Source: Bradyrhizobium sp. SRS-191
GTDB lineage: Bacteria > Pseudomonadota > Alphaproteobacteria > Rhizobiales > Xanthobacteraceae
DNA: 64,000 nt
NCBI RefSeq assembly: GCF_024586915.1
Contig: NZ_JANBVS010000011.1
Coordinates: 124,001-188,000 of the forward strand
Reading direction: 5' to 3'
Below, piece by piece: positions 1 through 8,619 of this stretch. The notes beneath the pieces are model-generated. The model made no database searches. It saw only the letters and a program-made list of their open reading frames with translations, and had not been told where the DNA came from. Numbering within the stretch: position 1 is the stretch's first letter; every line of letters starts with the position of its first letter. The position numbers and the translations under genes were made by a program.

Positions 1-188
1 GGATGACGTCGCGTGCGCCGACTCTGCGGCGCGGCATGCGCGGTGGATGCAGGTCCGTCAAGTGGGCCCGGCCGCATTCTCATCCTGGTTTCCGACCCAA
101 TTTGCCCGCAAGATTCAGGCAATGATTCGGCAGCGGATTCGCCGTTGACCACCGTCGTCGGCGCGACCGCCGTCCAGGGATGATTGCC

Positions 189-1073
189 ATGGTCTTTTTC
201 AAGCGCGAGCTGAGCCCGGTCGAAATCTTCGAGCGCGCGCTGAAGGACAAACAGGCCGCGCGGCAGAAGCTCGCGGAGCGCTTGCGCGTGGCCGAGCTTG
301 CGCTGGAGGAGAAGCGCGTCGCCGCTGAGCGGCTCGCCAAGGCCGGCGCCAGCAACGGCCAGCTCGACCGCGCCGAATCCAAGATGCAGGCCGTGGAGCA
401 GAAGGCCAAGGCGTTGCGCGCCTCCGTCGCCGAATGCGACGAACAGATCGTGCTGGCGGAGCGCGCCTTTGCCGACGCGGTGGCGCAGCGCGACCGCGAC
501 CGCGCGGCCAATGAGATCGAAGCGGTGGCCTCCGCCATCGAGCAGGCGGTTCCGCGCTTCGAGATCGGTGCGGCCTCGCTCGTCGATGCCGTCGCGCGCG
601 GCCGCGCGGCGTTGAGCGAAGCCAGCCGCTTTGCAGCCGATGTCGATGATATCAGGCGCGAGGTGCTCTCGGCCGCGGAGCTGATCTGCTGGGAGCTGCG
701 CGCAGCCGCGACGCGCACGCGCGCGGGCAACATCAATGTCGCCCTGCTGGCGCCCCCGGATGTGAGACAACTGCCTGCCCCCGAGACCGATCGCCAGATG
801 ATCTACACGCTGAGCCCGTTGACGTGGCGCGAGGGCGAGGAGGTGAAGCGCGTGGCCGCCTTCACCATGACGGCGCTGCCCAAGGCGCTGCTGCCGCTCG
901 CGCTGGCGCATCAGCACGTCGACTATCTCAATGCGCGACGGGTGCAGACGCTGATGCATGTCCATGGCAGCGGGCCGCAGCAGAGCGAGCCGCTGCCGGA
1001 TGATCCGGCGCTGGTCGATCTCGACGCGCTCGGTGTCGCGGCCGAGGAGACTCCGCGCGCCGATGTCGCTTGA
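189..1073 (+). CDS. Coiled-coil hypothetical protein
   Basis: A 294-residue soluble protein that I do not recognise as a named family. The first ~150 residues are rich in Ala, Glu, Arg and Lys with long heptad-like stretches, so a coiled coil is likely; the C-terminal half is more globular. There is no signal peptide or membrane segment. I chose the ATG at 189 because AGGGA lies 8 bases upstream; an in-frame ATG at 180 has no such site. Its stop overlaps the start of the cytochrome c-like gene at 1063 by 11 bases, so the two are probably translationally coupled. The function is unknown; a scaffold or phage-shock-like role would be speculation. Confidence 0.75.
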   Translation: MVFFKRELSPVEIFERALKDKQAARQKLAERLRVAELALEEKRVAAERLAKAGASNGQLDRAESKMQAVEQKAKALRASVAECDEQIVLAERAFADAVAQRDRDRAANEIEAVASAIEQAVPRFEIGAASLVDAVARGRAALSEASRFAADVDDIRREVLSAAELICWELRAAATRTRAGNINVALLAPPDVRQLPAPETDRQMIYTLSPLTWREGEEVKRVAAFTMTALPKALLPLALAHQHVDYLNARRVQTLMHVHGSGPQQSEPLPDDPALVDLDALGVAAEETPRADVA

Positions 1074-1458
1074 GCGTCGCAACGGGGCAGGCGCCGTTGT
1101 GCGCCGGGGCTTCGCGGCGATGCCGTTCCTTGTTGCGCTGTTGCCGATCATTGTCAGCAGCGCACGGGCTGAGAACTTGGATGCGGGAAAATCCGGCGCG
1201 CGGCTGTTTGCCGATAGCTGCGCGGCCTGTCACCGCTCCGCCCGCGGCCTGGCCAAAGGCCGGTTCCGGCTGACGCTCTACCTCTTTTTGCAGCAGCATT
1301 ATACGAGTAGCGCCGACTCCGCGTCGGCGCTCAGCAGCTATTTGCAGTCGGTCGACACGCCCGCAGCAGCGCCTGCACGCAAGTCGAGCGCGCGCCGGTC
1401 GTCGGACCGCCGCGAGGCCCGGCCGCCGCGCCCGCCGCTGCCGGTGCGGGGACGCTAG
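1063..1458 (+). CDS. Exported cytochrome c-like protein
   Basis: A 131-residue protein with an N-terminal hydrophobic signal segment (about residues 18-35, cleavage near Ala36). One haem-attachment motif, CAACH, follows (Cys53, Cys56, His57). This indicates a small periplasmic monohaem c-type cytochrome or a remnant of one. No Met sits where the distal haem ligand of class I cytochromes usually lies. The tail from ~105 is basic and Pro/Arg-rich. The start ATG at 1063 lies inside the end of the upstream coiled-coil gene; longer upstream starts would overlap that gene far more. The electron-transfer partner is unknown. The haem motif is seen directly; the function is inference. Confidence 0.75.
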   Translation: MSLERRNGAGAVVRRGFAAMPFLVALLPIIVSSARAENLDAGKSGARLFADSCAACHRSARGLAKGRFRLTLYLFLQQHYTSSADSASALSSYLQSVDTPAAAPARKSSARRSSDRREARPPRPPLPVRGR

Positions 1459-1661
1459 AGCTCCTCAGACGCTGGCGTGACAACCAGACGTCGTCCAGCG
1501 TCCGCAGTTTCCCGGGCGTCGTCATCCGGGTGTGGCCCGCCCCCGCAACCTGCGCTATGCTGCCCGAGGCGGCCGGATCTGCCGCGAAGGATCGACGTCG
1601 TTCGCCGGACGCCCAGTCTGGCGTCCTGAGCGGAGCCCTTCGCGAGAAGCGTCTTCGTGAT

Positions 1662-1706
1662 TTGTGTTTTGCCGAGTTGTGTCTTTTAGAGTTGTGTTTT
1701 GAGCTG
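1662..1706. repeat. Three imperfect 15-bp tandem repeats
   Basis: Three consecutive 15-base units begin TTGTGT (1662-1676, 1677-1691, 1692-1706). They are T-rich in a GC-rich neighbourhood and end about 20 bases before the HD-domain gene. They could be a protein-binding array or simple slippage; nothing in the sequence decides. Confidence 0.6.
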
Positions 1707-1727
1707 TCTTGAGGCGGGGCAGCAGCG

Positions 1728-2564
1728 ATGATGACCTTACCGGAGCTCGCGGCAGCGGCGCTGGAGCAGTTTCTCAGCTCGTATATGCGCCGGCGGTTCG
1801 GATCCTCCCACACGCAGCTGTCGGAGATGCTTCCGGCCGCGGCGCGCATCGCGCTCGAATGCATCGGCAACAGCGATGCGCTGTATCACAATGTCGAGCA
1901 TACGCTGCTGGTCACGCTGGCCGGGCATGAGATCCTGCGCGGGCGTGCGCTCCATAGCCACATGACGGCGGAAGACTACGTCCATGTGATCATGGCCTGC
2001 CTGCTGCACGACATCGGCTACGTCAGGGGCCTGTTCAAGGAGGATGACAGCGACGGTTTCGTGATCGATCGCGGCGGCCGCAAGATCTGCCTGCCGCGGG
2101 GCTCCTCCGATGCCAGCCTGATGCCGTACCACGTCGACCGCTCCAAGCTGTACGTCATCAACCGCATCGAGGGCATGGCGCCGCTCGACAAGGACCGCAT
2201 CGCGCGCGCCATCGAGGGCACGCGCTTTCCGCCGCTCGCCGGCCAGCAGTTCGACGAGGAGCAGTCGATCGTGCGGGCCGCCGATCTGATCGGGCAGCTC
2301 GGCGATCCCAACTACATCCGCAAGGCCAATGCGCTGTATCACGAGTTCGAGGAGGTCGGCATCAACCGGCAGCTCGGCTACGAGTCGCCGGCCGATATCG
2401 TCAACCGCTATCCGCAGTTCTATTGGAACAGCGTCGCGCCGCACATCCAGACCGAGATCCGCTACCTCAACATGACCTCGACCGGGCGGCAGTGGATCGC
2501 CAATCTCTACGCCAATGTCTTCCGCGCCGAGCGCGACATCTCGCTGTCCGGGCCGCAGAGCTAG
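1728..2564 (+). CDS. HD-domain metal-dependent phosphohydrolase
   Basis: A 278-residue cytosolic protein with an HD-type metal site: His54 and His58 in YHNVEH, then the HD pair His94-Asp95 in LLHDIGY. This pattern is typical of metal-dependent phosphohydrolases and cyclic-nucleotide phosphodiesterase-like folds. The substrate cannot be read from the sequence. No sensor or GGDEF domain is fused, and it is neither an RelA/SpoT nor a HD-GYP protein. It stands alone on the plus strand and is followed by a palindromic element at 2569-2607. The ATG at 1728 is followed at once by a second ATG at 1731. Confidence 0.85.
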   Translation: MMTLPELAAAALEQFLSSYMRRRFGSSHTQLSEMLPAAARIALECIGNSDALYHNVEHTLLVTLAGHEILRGRALHSHMTAEDYVHVIMACLLHDIGYVRGLFKEDDSDGFVIDRGGRKICLPRGSSDASLMPYHVDRSKLYVINRIEGMAPLDKDRIARAIEGTRFPPLAGQQFDEEQSIVRAADLIGQLGDPNYIRKANALYHEFEEVGINRQLGYESPADIVNRYPQFYWNSVAPHIQTEIRYLNMTSTGRQWIANLYANVFRAERDISLSGPQS

Positions 2565-2568
2565 CGCG

Positions 2569-2607
2569 TGATCCGGAAAAACGGGAACCGGTTTTCCGGA
2601 AGGATCA
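2569..2607. repeat. Palindromic intergenic element
   Basis: An imperfect inverted repeat (TGATCCGGAAAA ... TTTTCCGGAAGGATCA) sits between the convergent HD-hydrolase and HAD genes. Palindromes built on this GGAACCGGTTTTCC core are a familiar intergenic repeat in rhizobia (from memory). It could act as a transcription terminator for both genes. Confidence 0.7.
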
Positions 2608-2611
2608 TGAT

Positions 2612-3286
2612 CTATCGCCGCCCGCCGACCTCGTCGATATGGTCGAGCAGATCGGCCGGGTCTTCATAAACGCGAATGGCGCCGGACTGGCGCAACTCCT
2701 CCGAGCCGTAGCCCCCGCTGAGCAGGCCGACGCCGAGAGCCCGGCAGCGCGTCGCCGCCAGCATGTCCCAGATGCTGTCGCCGATCACGACGGCGCGCTC
2801 GATCGGCGCGTCGAGGCGCGCGGCGGCCGCGAGAAACAGGTCGGGATCCGGTTTGGCGTAGCGAACCTCATCGCGGGTGACGACCGCGCTCTGCTTGGGA
2901 TCGACACCGAGCGCGGCGAGATTGACGGCTGCGGTTTCCATCCGGCCTGATGTCGCGATCGCCCAGGGAATGCCCGCATCGGTGAGGAAGGCGAGGAGCT
3001 CGCGGGCGCCGGGCAGGGGACGGACCTGCCGGCCGAGGCCCTGATAGGCGGCGGCGTGCGCGCGCCGCAGCCGCTCGATCCGGTCTGGTTCCATCGCAAA
3101 TCCGGTCTCGCGCAGCAGCTGGTTGGTGAACAGGCCGCCGCTCATGCCGATCTTGCGATGGATCCGCCAGACCGACAGCTCGATATTCTCGGCGTCGAGC
3201 GCCGTCTTCCACGCCAGGACATGCTGATAGACGCTGTCGACCAGCGTGCCGTCGAGGTCGAACAGAAAGGCGGTTTCGTTGCGCAT
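2612..3286 (-). CDS. HAD-superfamily hydrolase, phosphoglycolate phosphatase-like
   Basis: A 224-residue haloacid-dehalogenase-fold phosphatase. Motif I is FDLDGTLVDS, with nucleophile Asp10 and acid/base Asp12. Motif II is in IATSGR, motif III is the Lys of RYAKPDPD, and motif IV is VIGDSIWD. The helical cap between motif I and II fits subclass IA (phosphoglycolate phosphatase or beta-phosphoglucomutase-like); the true substrate is unknown. I chose the ATG at 3286 because CCGGAG precedes it and motif I then starts at residue 9, as usual. Longer upstream reading would add a low-complexity tail without homology. Confidence 0.88.
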   Translation of the reverse strand: MRNETAFLFDLDGTLVDSVYQHVLAWKTALDAENIELSVWRIHRKIGMSGGLFTNQLLRETGFAMEPDRIERLRRAHAAAYQGLGRQVRPLPGARELLAFLTDAGIPWAIATSGRMETAAVNLAALGVDPKQSAVVTRDEVRYAKPDPDLFLAAAARLDAPIERAVVIGDSIWDMLAATRCRALGVGLLSGGYGSEELRQSGAIRVYEDPADLLDHIDEVGGRR

Positions 3287-3455
3287 GGCGTTGCTCCGGA
3301 GGGCAGCGATGAAACAGTGCCAAGCATCGGCGGCCGGTCCGGGTTCCTGGTCTGCGCGGGGGCGTCCCGGGCGGCCCAAGCTTGCCGCCACGTCTCATCA
3401 GGATGGCAGACGCGCCGCGGACACTGCCGCCCGTCGGCGCGCTCCGTGAGCCTGC

Positions 3456-3848
3456 TCAGGTCTTCGGACGGATGAATCCGGCCAGGGTCTTCTTGTGCTC
3501 CTCGCACCAGTTGGTCATGCCGAGGCGGCGCTGATCCATGTCGATGGCCTGCGTGGCGACCGCCACCTCGGCCATCAGATCGTCGTCCTGCTTCTGGCCC
3601 ATCTTGCCGCCCGTGTGCATGTAGGCGATGGCCTGGCGCACCTTCTCGGTGGTGCCGTCAGGCATCTGCATGTCCTGGGCCTTCTTGACGAGGTCCTGAT
3701 AGACGACGTCGATCCCGGGACATTCGACCTTGGTGGCAAAGGCCTCGAGGACCATGGACGTATACACATGGCGCGGCTCGGCGCTGGCCGGAGCCACGGC
3801 AGCAGCGGCCGTCAGCACGGCCGCGATCGTCAACTTCAAACGCATCAC
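3456..3848 (-). CDS. Small exported protein of unknown function
   Basis: About 130 residues with a clear signal peptide: Lys near the start, hydrophobic core at about residues 6-18, and cleavage after an Ala-Ser-Ala motif. The mature part has two Cys (in VECPG and NWCEEH) that could form a disulfide. A GGAGG site sits 8 bases before a GTG at 3848 and 11 bases before an ATG at 3845; either could be the start. The family was not recognised. Paired Cys residues and helical content suggest a periplasmic helical protein. Confidence 0.8.
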   Translation of the reverse strand: MMRLKLTIAAVLTAAAAVAPASAEPRHVYTSMVLEAFATKVECPGIDVVYQDLVKKAQDMQMPDGTTEKVRQAIAYMHTGGKMGQKQDDDLMAEVAVATQAIDMDQRRLGMTNWCEEHKKTLAGFIRPKT

Positions 3849-3959
3849 TCAGGCTACCTCCCGTTTATTTTCGGGAAGGCTAGCGTCTGGCTGGAGCGCG
3901 ATCAACAAGGAGGGCAGTGCAACACGCGCGAATTGATCGCGCCGGCAGCGGCGGCCGAG

Positions 3960-4166
3960 CTATTTGCTCAACCGGCGCTCCTGCTCCTTGAGCAGCGCGT
4001 CCAGCTCTTCGCTCTGCTGGGCGAGGCGGTCGGCATTGCGCTCCTCGTCGGCCGCGCCGGACTGCGAGGCCGCCTGCTCGGTGATCTGGCGGATGTTGTC
4101 GCGCAGGATCGCGATGCGGTCGGCGAGGTCGGCTGCGGACAAGCTGGTCGGATCGGTCAGGCTCAT
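3960..4166 (-). CDS. Small acidic coiled-coil protein
   Basis: A 68-residue soluble protein, almost wholly helical by composition. Charged residues alternate with Leu and Ile, and Gln/Glu-rich segments suggest a short coiled coil (about residues 12-65). There are no Cys, no signal peptide and no known motif. The same strand carries the larger coiled-coil membrane protein gene downstream (4294-5220 is upstream in transcription order), so the two could be co-transcribed. The function is unknown. Confidence 0.65.
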   Translation of the reverse strand: MSLTDPTSLSAADLADRIAILRDNIRQITEQAASQSGAADEERNADRLAQQSEELDALLKEQERRLSK

Positions 4167-4293
4167 GAACCCCTCGCATCGGCGCTTTCAGGCGCAGTTC
4201 CTTAGCCGGATCGCTGCAGCCCGACAAGTGCATCACGACGCGCAAGCAACCGTGCCGCGGCTCATCCCGCGCGCGGGCCAAATGCGGTGTGCG

Positions 4294-5220
4294 TCAGCGC
4301 ACCGGCATCGGCGGACGCACCACCGGCTGGTCCGGATCGGCCGCCGCCTGCGCCGGCGCGGATGGCAGGGCCATCGGGGCCGGAGGAGGCGGAACCATGC
4401 TGGCCGAGGACGGCTGCGGCGGTCGGGGCCGGTGCGGCACGACGGCGGCGGGCTGGCCGGGCGCCACGGCGGCGGTGGCGGGACGCGGCGCCGGCCTCGG
4501 CCGGATCGTCTGCTCGATGGCGCGCGGATCGAACGGCCGCGCCTCCGCGGTACGCTCGCTCGGCTTGGCTTCCGCGACGCGGGCCATCTCCCGAGTCATC
4601 TGCTCCTGGCCCGACTTCAGCTGGGCGAGGCTCGCTTTCAGCTCGCCGATCTGCTGGTTCAGGGCGGCGAGATCCTGCGCCATGGATTGCAGCAACTGGG
4701 CCTGCTCCTGCGAGGCGTTTGCGCTGATGGCGCCGGTCGCCGGCTCCGTCGCGTGCGAGGGCGTTGCCGCGGCGGTCTCCTGCGCGGTGGCCGAGGTCGT
4801 CGGCGGGGCGCTCGAGTCCTTGTCGGCACTCGACACCAGCGAGATCCGCGGCATCCAGTGCGCGATCATCTCCTGGGCCTGGTCGCCATAGCTCTGCCAT
4901 GCGGCCGCGGCGACGGCGCTGCCGACGGCGAACAGCACGGCCAGGACGGTGCGGAGGATCCAGGTGCCGACGGTGGTGCGTCTCTCGATTTCAGGAACGC
5001 CGCTGGCTGCCTGCGTCCGGAACTCAGGATCGATCTTGGGATCGATCTTGGGATCAATCCTGGGATCGATCCTGGGCGAGGGGACCTCCGGCGGCCGCTG
5101 CGCGCTGCGCCGCTCGGGCTCGACGCCGTGCCGGTCGGCGCGCGCTGCCAGCACGATATCGGGGTCGATCACGGCGTGGGGCTGCTGATCGGCTTCTTTC
5201 GTCGTCGTCGTTGCAAGCAT
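4294..5220 (-). CDS. Single-pass membrane protein with coiled coil and Pro-rich tail
   Basis: A 308-residue protein. A polar N-terminus (about 1-90) carries four Ile-Asp-Pro-Lys/Arg repeats. One transmembrane helix follows at about 95-118. Then come an Ala/Ser/Thr-rich linker, a coiled coil (about 180-225) and a C-terminal tail dominated by Pro and Ala (225-308). This architecture is common among unnamed Bradyrhizobium envelope proteins; I know of no assigned role. The start ATG at 5220 has CGGAG 5 bases upstream and GGAGG slightly further. An extension to 5319 would add a basic stretch with no ribosome site. Confidence 0.8.
   Translation of the reverse strand: MLATTTTKEADQQPHAVIDPDIVLAARADRHGVEPERRSAQRPPEVPSPRIDPRIDPKIDPKIDPEFRTQAASGVPEIERRTTVGTWILRTVLAVLFAVGSAVAAAAWQSYGDQAQEMIAHWMPRISLVSSADKDSSAPPTTSATAQETAAATPSHATEPATGAISANASQEQAQLLQSMAQDLAALNQQIGELKASLAQLKSGQEQMTREMARVAEAKPSERTAEARPFDPRAIEQTIRPRPAPRPATAAVAPGQPAAVVPHRPRPPQPSSASMVPPPPAPMALPSAPAQAAADPDQPVVRPPMPVR
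5027..5074. repeat. Four 12-bp tandem repeats inside a coding region
   Basis: Four head-to-tail 12-base units (5027, 5039, 5051, 5063) follow the pattern ggatc(g/a)atc(t/c)tg. On the minus strand they encode four IDP(K/R) tetrapeptides in the membrane protein at 4294-5220. Units 1 and 2 are identical; 3 and 4 differ by one or two bases. Copy-number variation between strains is plausible. Confidence 0.85.
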
Positions 5221-5742
5221 TGACGCTCCGTCCTCCGTTGTCGTCCGCCTGCCGGCGGCGCTCGGCTCCGTCCCGATGTATCTACCAACGCAACGTTCCA
5301 CGCATACGCGTCGTACCAACGTCTCGTGAGTAGCAACGCCCGATGAGATCGTCTGCTGATGACGACGTCATGCGACGCTCGGCCCGAAGGCCGCTTCAGA
5401 ACAGAACCTGGATACCGGTTGTCCCGCATGCGCATGCGCCTGCATGTGCATGGTGGTTAGTCTGAGACCTTGGCTGAGCCAGATGCCCCGGAACGTCCCA
5501 TCCTCGTTCCACAGCCTCGACGCTCAACTGATTCCTCGTGCACGTCCGCACTCCCTGTCATATCAGGCCAAACCAAGGCAAACGCATGGCAAAGCCGGAT
5601 GCATGGCAGGTCGTACGCGTTCGACGGCCGCTCCTCAGGCCGCTAGCCCTGAGCATACTCCGAATGGACGGCGAAGGCTACGCCGACAGCGCATGGGCGC
5701 CGCGGCCATTCTCGGCCATTCGCGGCCATTCTTGCCGTCGCG
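5221..5742. other. Intergenic region without a recognisable gene
   Basis: About 520 bases between two minus-strand genes. The 5' part must hold the promoter of the coiled-coil membrane protein. An alternating purine-pyrimidine run made of GCATGC/GCATGT steps lies near 5426-5453. Three 10-base units ending CGGCCATT lie at 5701-5730, just beyond the end of the kinase gene. Short open frames here have no ribosome site or familiar protein content. Confidence 0.5.
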
Positions 5743-7812
5743 TCAGCGCGTGAGGATGTCGTCGGCCGGCAGCCAGATCTCGCAGCGCAGGCCGCTCGGC
5801 TCAAAACGCCTGACGACGCGCGCGCCGACATCGTAGGGCAGCATCTGCTCCAGCAGCACGGTTCCAAAGCCGTGTTTGCTGAACGCCAGCACGCGGCCCG
5901 ACATGCCCGTCTCGACCCAGTCGATGACGAGCCAGCGGCGCCCATCGTGCTCGTCGAGACGCCACGCGATGCTGATGAAGCCGCGCGGCACCGTCAGCGC
6001 GCCGTATTTCAGCGCATTGGTTGCGAGCTCGTGCATCGCAAGCCCGATGCTCTCCGCCGCCTTCGGCTTGATGCGGACGGCGGGACCTGACAGCGAGACC
6101 TGGCGATCCTCGCGCGCGGCGCCGGCGCGCAACTCATCGGCAATCAGCTCGGCGAGATCGAAGCCGGCGAGCGGATCACGGGTGACGACGGCCTGGATGC
6201 GCGACAGCGCGGAGATGCGGCCCTCGAGATGGCTGGCGAAATCCTCGACGCTGTCGCTGCCGTCGCCTGTGCGCCGGATGATCGAGCGGATCACCCCGAG
6301 CATGTTACGCACGCGATGCTGCAATTCGGCCAAGAGGAATTTCTGGTGCTCGGCCGCCGAGACGAGCGCCGTGATGTCCTGGGTGATGCCGCCGATTCGC
6401 TGGACGTGACCGGCCGCATCGACCATGGGGAAACTCCGGATGCGCAGCCACCGGACAGCGCCGTCGGTCTGCCGGATGATGCGGAAATCGAAGCTGTCGC
6501 GTTCGCCGCCTCTCGCGCGCTCGAGCCCCTCGATGACGCGCGGCCGGTCCTCGGGAAGCATCAGATCGGTCCAGGGTGTGATGTGATCGCCCTTGATGAC
6601 GGCGGTGCGGGGCACGCCATAGATCGGCTCGAACGCCGGGCTCAGATATTCCCAACGCATGGTCTTTGCATCGCGAATCCAGACCACGTCGGAGGAGGCT
6701 TCGCCGAACTGCCGGAAGCGCGCCTCGCTGTCGCGCAGCGCGGCCTCGGTGCGCTTGTGGTCGTCGATGTTCATCGCAAGCTCGACCAGCGTGCCGTCGC
6801 CGAGGTCGCGGCCGGCGAACATCATCCAGGTGCGCTCGCCGTCCTTGCGGAAATATTCCTTCTCATAGGGACCGATCCGGCCGGTGCGTTGCAGCTGCTC
6901 GATCTGGGATGCGGAGCTGTCGACCCATTCGGGCGGCGTCATGCGCTGCCAGGTCAGCTGGCCGCTTTGCACCTCCTCGCGCGAATAGCCGGTCATATCG
7001 AGGAAGGCATCGTTGGCATCGACCAGCGTCCCCTCGGCATGATTGAAGAACAACACGCCCACCGTGTCGATCTCCAGCAGGCGGTGCAGCGGATGTGCGC
7101 TCGATCCGTTGCCGTTCAAACGGCGATCCGCAGTCGGAGGAGCGGGGTGCTCTTCACCGCAGCCGAGGTGGGCGGCAAGCCTAGGATCGGACTGAGCCAA
7201 TGCCAGCACGTCCGGATCGATCGCGAGTTCGGGATGCGCATCGGCCCAGAAATGCGCCATGCGCAGATACGCCATGAAAGCCTTCAGCAGTTCGAAGCGG
7301 ACCGGGCCGAAGGCATTGCGGATCGCGAGGCCGGCGCGGCCGGCCACCGCGCTCTGCAGAAACACGGCTCCCGCCGTATCGAACAGGTCGTCCTCCGCGT
7401 CGCTGCGCGGATCGGGAATATCGATGAGCTCGCCGATCGCCTCCAGGCGGCAAACAGCCGCCGAGATCCGCGCCGAATCGGCGGGCCGCCTCGAGAGCAG
7501 CGCCAGCGCCTGATCGACCGTCTCCGGGCGGCAGGCCGAATCGCCTCCGGGGCGGCCCAGTCCGACCAGGAAACCGAAATGCCGGGCGAGGCAGTAGGAC
7601 GAGGCGTTGAGGCGCGAGAGGTGGACGGCGAGCCGCTCCTTGAACAAGGCCGGCAGCGGCGCATCCAGATAGGCGCATTTCGCAAACTGCCATAGCTGGC
7701 GGGTCGTCTGCGGCGCCGACGGCGCCAGCCGGAACAGGTTGGGCATCAGCCCGAGGCGGAGCGCGATCTCCTGCTCGAAAGGCTCCTCGTCACGCACACG
7801 CTGCTCGGCCAT
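5743..7812 (-). CDS. HWE histidine kinase with AhpD-like N-terminal domain and two PAS domains
   Basis: 689 residues and no membrane segment, so cytosolic. Domains in order: an AhpD/carboxymuconolactone-decarboxylase-like helical domain (about 1-220), PAS 1 (about 240-355), PAS 2 with PAC (about 365-485), and a HWE-type kinase (about 490-689). His499 lies in ELQHRVRN and the WVETG signature lies near the end of the ATPase domain. The AhpD motif spacing is exact (Glu59, then +12, +15, +19), but the first Cys is Ser71, while Cys74 and His78 remain. PAS domains with HWE kinases often sense light or redox in rhizobia. The sensing role of the AhpD-like part is inference. Neither PAS shows an obvious LOV-type flavin-Cys motif. 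Confidence 0.88.
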   Translation of the reverse strand: MAEQRVRDEEPFEQEIALRLGLMPNLFRLAPSAPQTTRQLWQFAKCAYLDAPLPALFKERLAVHLSRLNASSYCLARHFGFLVGLGRPGGDSACRPETVDQALALLSRRPADSARISAAVCRLEAIGELIDIPDPRSDAEDDLFDTAGAVFLQSAVAGRAGLAIRNAFGPVRFELLKAFMAYLRMAHFWADAHPELAIDPDVLALAQSDPRLAAHLGCGEEHPAPPTADRRLNGNGSSAHPLHRLLEIDTVGVLFFNHAEGTLVDANDAFLDMTGYSREEVQSGQLTWQRMTPPEWVDSSASQIEQLQRTGRIGPYEKEYFRKDGERTWMMFAGRDLGDGTLVELAMNIDDHKRTEAALRDSEARFRQFGEASSDVVWIRDAKTMRWEYLSPAFEPIYGVPRTAVIKGDHITPWTDLMLPEDRPRVIEGLERARGGERDSFDFRIIRQTDGAVRWLRIRSFPMVDAAGHVQRIGGITQDITALVSAAEHQKFLLAELQHRVRNMLGVIRSIIRRTGDGSDSVEDFASHLEGRISALSRIQAVVTRDPLAGFDLAELIADELRAGAAREDRQVSLSGPAVRIKPKAAESIGLAMHELATNALKYGALTVPRGFISIAWRLDEHDGRRWLVIDWVETGMSGRVLAFSKHGFGTVLLEQMLPYDVGARVVRRFEPSGLRCEIWLPADDILTR

Positions 7813-7881
7813 CGCCGTGTCCCCGGCACAACGTCACCGCCCGGCAGTCCAGCTCAATCCGAGGGCCCTGGGAGGAACGTC

Positions 7882-8619
7882 TCACTCATTCGCGTCAAGC
7901 TGACGACCTTCGCGGTCCAAATGCAAGTAATTGGCGTTGAACAGGCCCGCACCCATCAGCCGCTCGAGGTCCGGGAGCACCAGCATCTTGCCCTTGAGCA
8001 CGATCAGATTGCTGGCGCGCAACTCCTGGAGGGTGCGATTGACGTGAACCTTCGACAGCCCGGTCGCCTCGGCGAGATCGGCCTGCGTCAGGGGGAAGCT
8101 GCAGCTGTTGTCGTCGGCGAGCCCTGCGAGACGCAACCGGAAGTACAACTCGCACAACAGGTGCGCCATCCGTTCGGAGGCGGTGCGCTGTCCGAGATTC
8201 ATCGTCCATTCGCGCTGGATGGCGGCGTTGACCAGCGTCTCCCACCAGAACGCGGTCGCGATGCGCGGGTAGCCCGCGCTGATCTCATCGAAGAATTCGC
8301 GCGGCAGGTCGGCGATGGAGACCGGCGTGATCGTGCCGATCGAATGGTCCATCTCGCGCAGAATGAAGATGTTGAGATCGCAGATGTCACCAGGCAGGAA
8401 GAACGAGACGATCTGGCGACGGCCATCTTCGAGCTGCTTGTAGCGGCAGGCCCAGCCGTTCAAGATCAGGTGGACGTCTTTGGGCTTCTCGCCCTCCCGC
8501 GCAACGTCCGTGCGCGGCGCAAACGTCCTGACGCGCTGCGCCGCGGCGCGGTTGAGCATCAGTCGATCCGCCGCCGACAGGCGGACAAAATTCTCGAGTT
8601 TTCGAACCAGATGACTCAA
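7882..8619 (-). CDS. Crp/Fnr-family transcriptional regulator
   Basis: A 245-residue regulator with an N-terminal cyclic-nucleotide-binding-fold sensor domain (about 15-130), a dimerisation helix, and a C-terminal winged helix-turn-helix with recognition segment ATGLSKVHVNRTLQEL. The N-terminal Cys cluster of FNR/FixK-type oxygen sensors is absent, so it is not an Fe-S FNR. I prefer a TTG start at 8619 preceded by GGGGGAA; a GTG at 8670 would add 17 unlike residues. It lies next to the sensory kinase at 5743-7812 on the same strand (69 bases apart), so shared regulation is possible. Many Bradyrhizobium copies of this type are uncharacterised. Confidence 0.85.
   Translation of the reverse strand: MSHLVRKLENFVRLSAADRLMLNRAAAQRVRTFAPRTDVAREGEKPKDVHLILNGWACRYKQLEDGRRQIVSFFLPGDICDLNIFILREMDHSIGTITPVSIADLPREFFDEISAGYPRIATAFWWETLVNAAIQREWTMNLGQRTASERMAHLLCELYFRLRLAGLADDNSCSFPLTQADLAEATGLSKVHVNRTLQELRASNLIVLKGKMLVLPDLERLMGAGLFNANYLHLDREGRQLDANE

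Noticed and set aside
2..148. Open frame entering from the left edge on the plus strand and ending in TGA at 146-148
   Set aside because: Could be the tail of an upstream gene, but only about 48 residues of basic, unfamiliar sequence are visible and no family is recognisable, so it was not called.
5444..5836. Plus-strand frame of 130 residues upstream of and into the HWE kinase gene
   Set aside because: Runs antisense into a well-supported kinase gene and has low-complexity basic content; a shadow reading.
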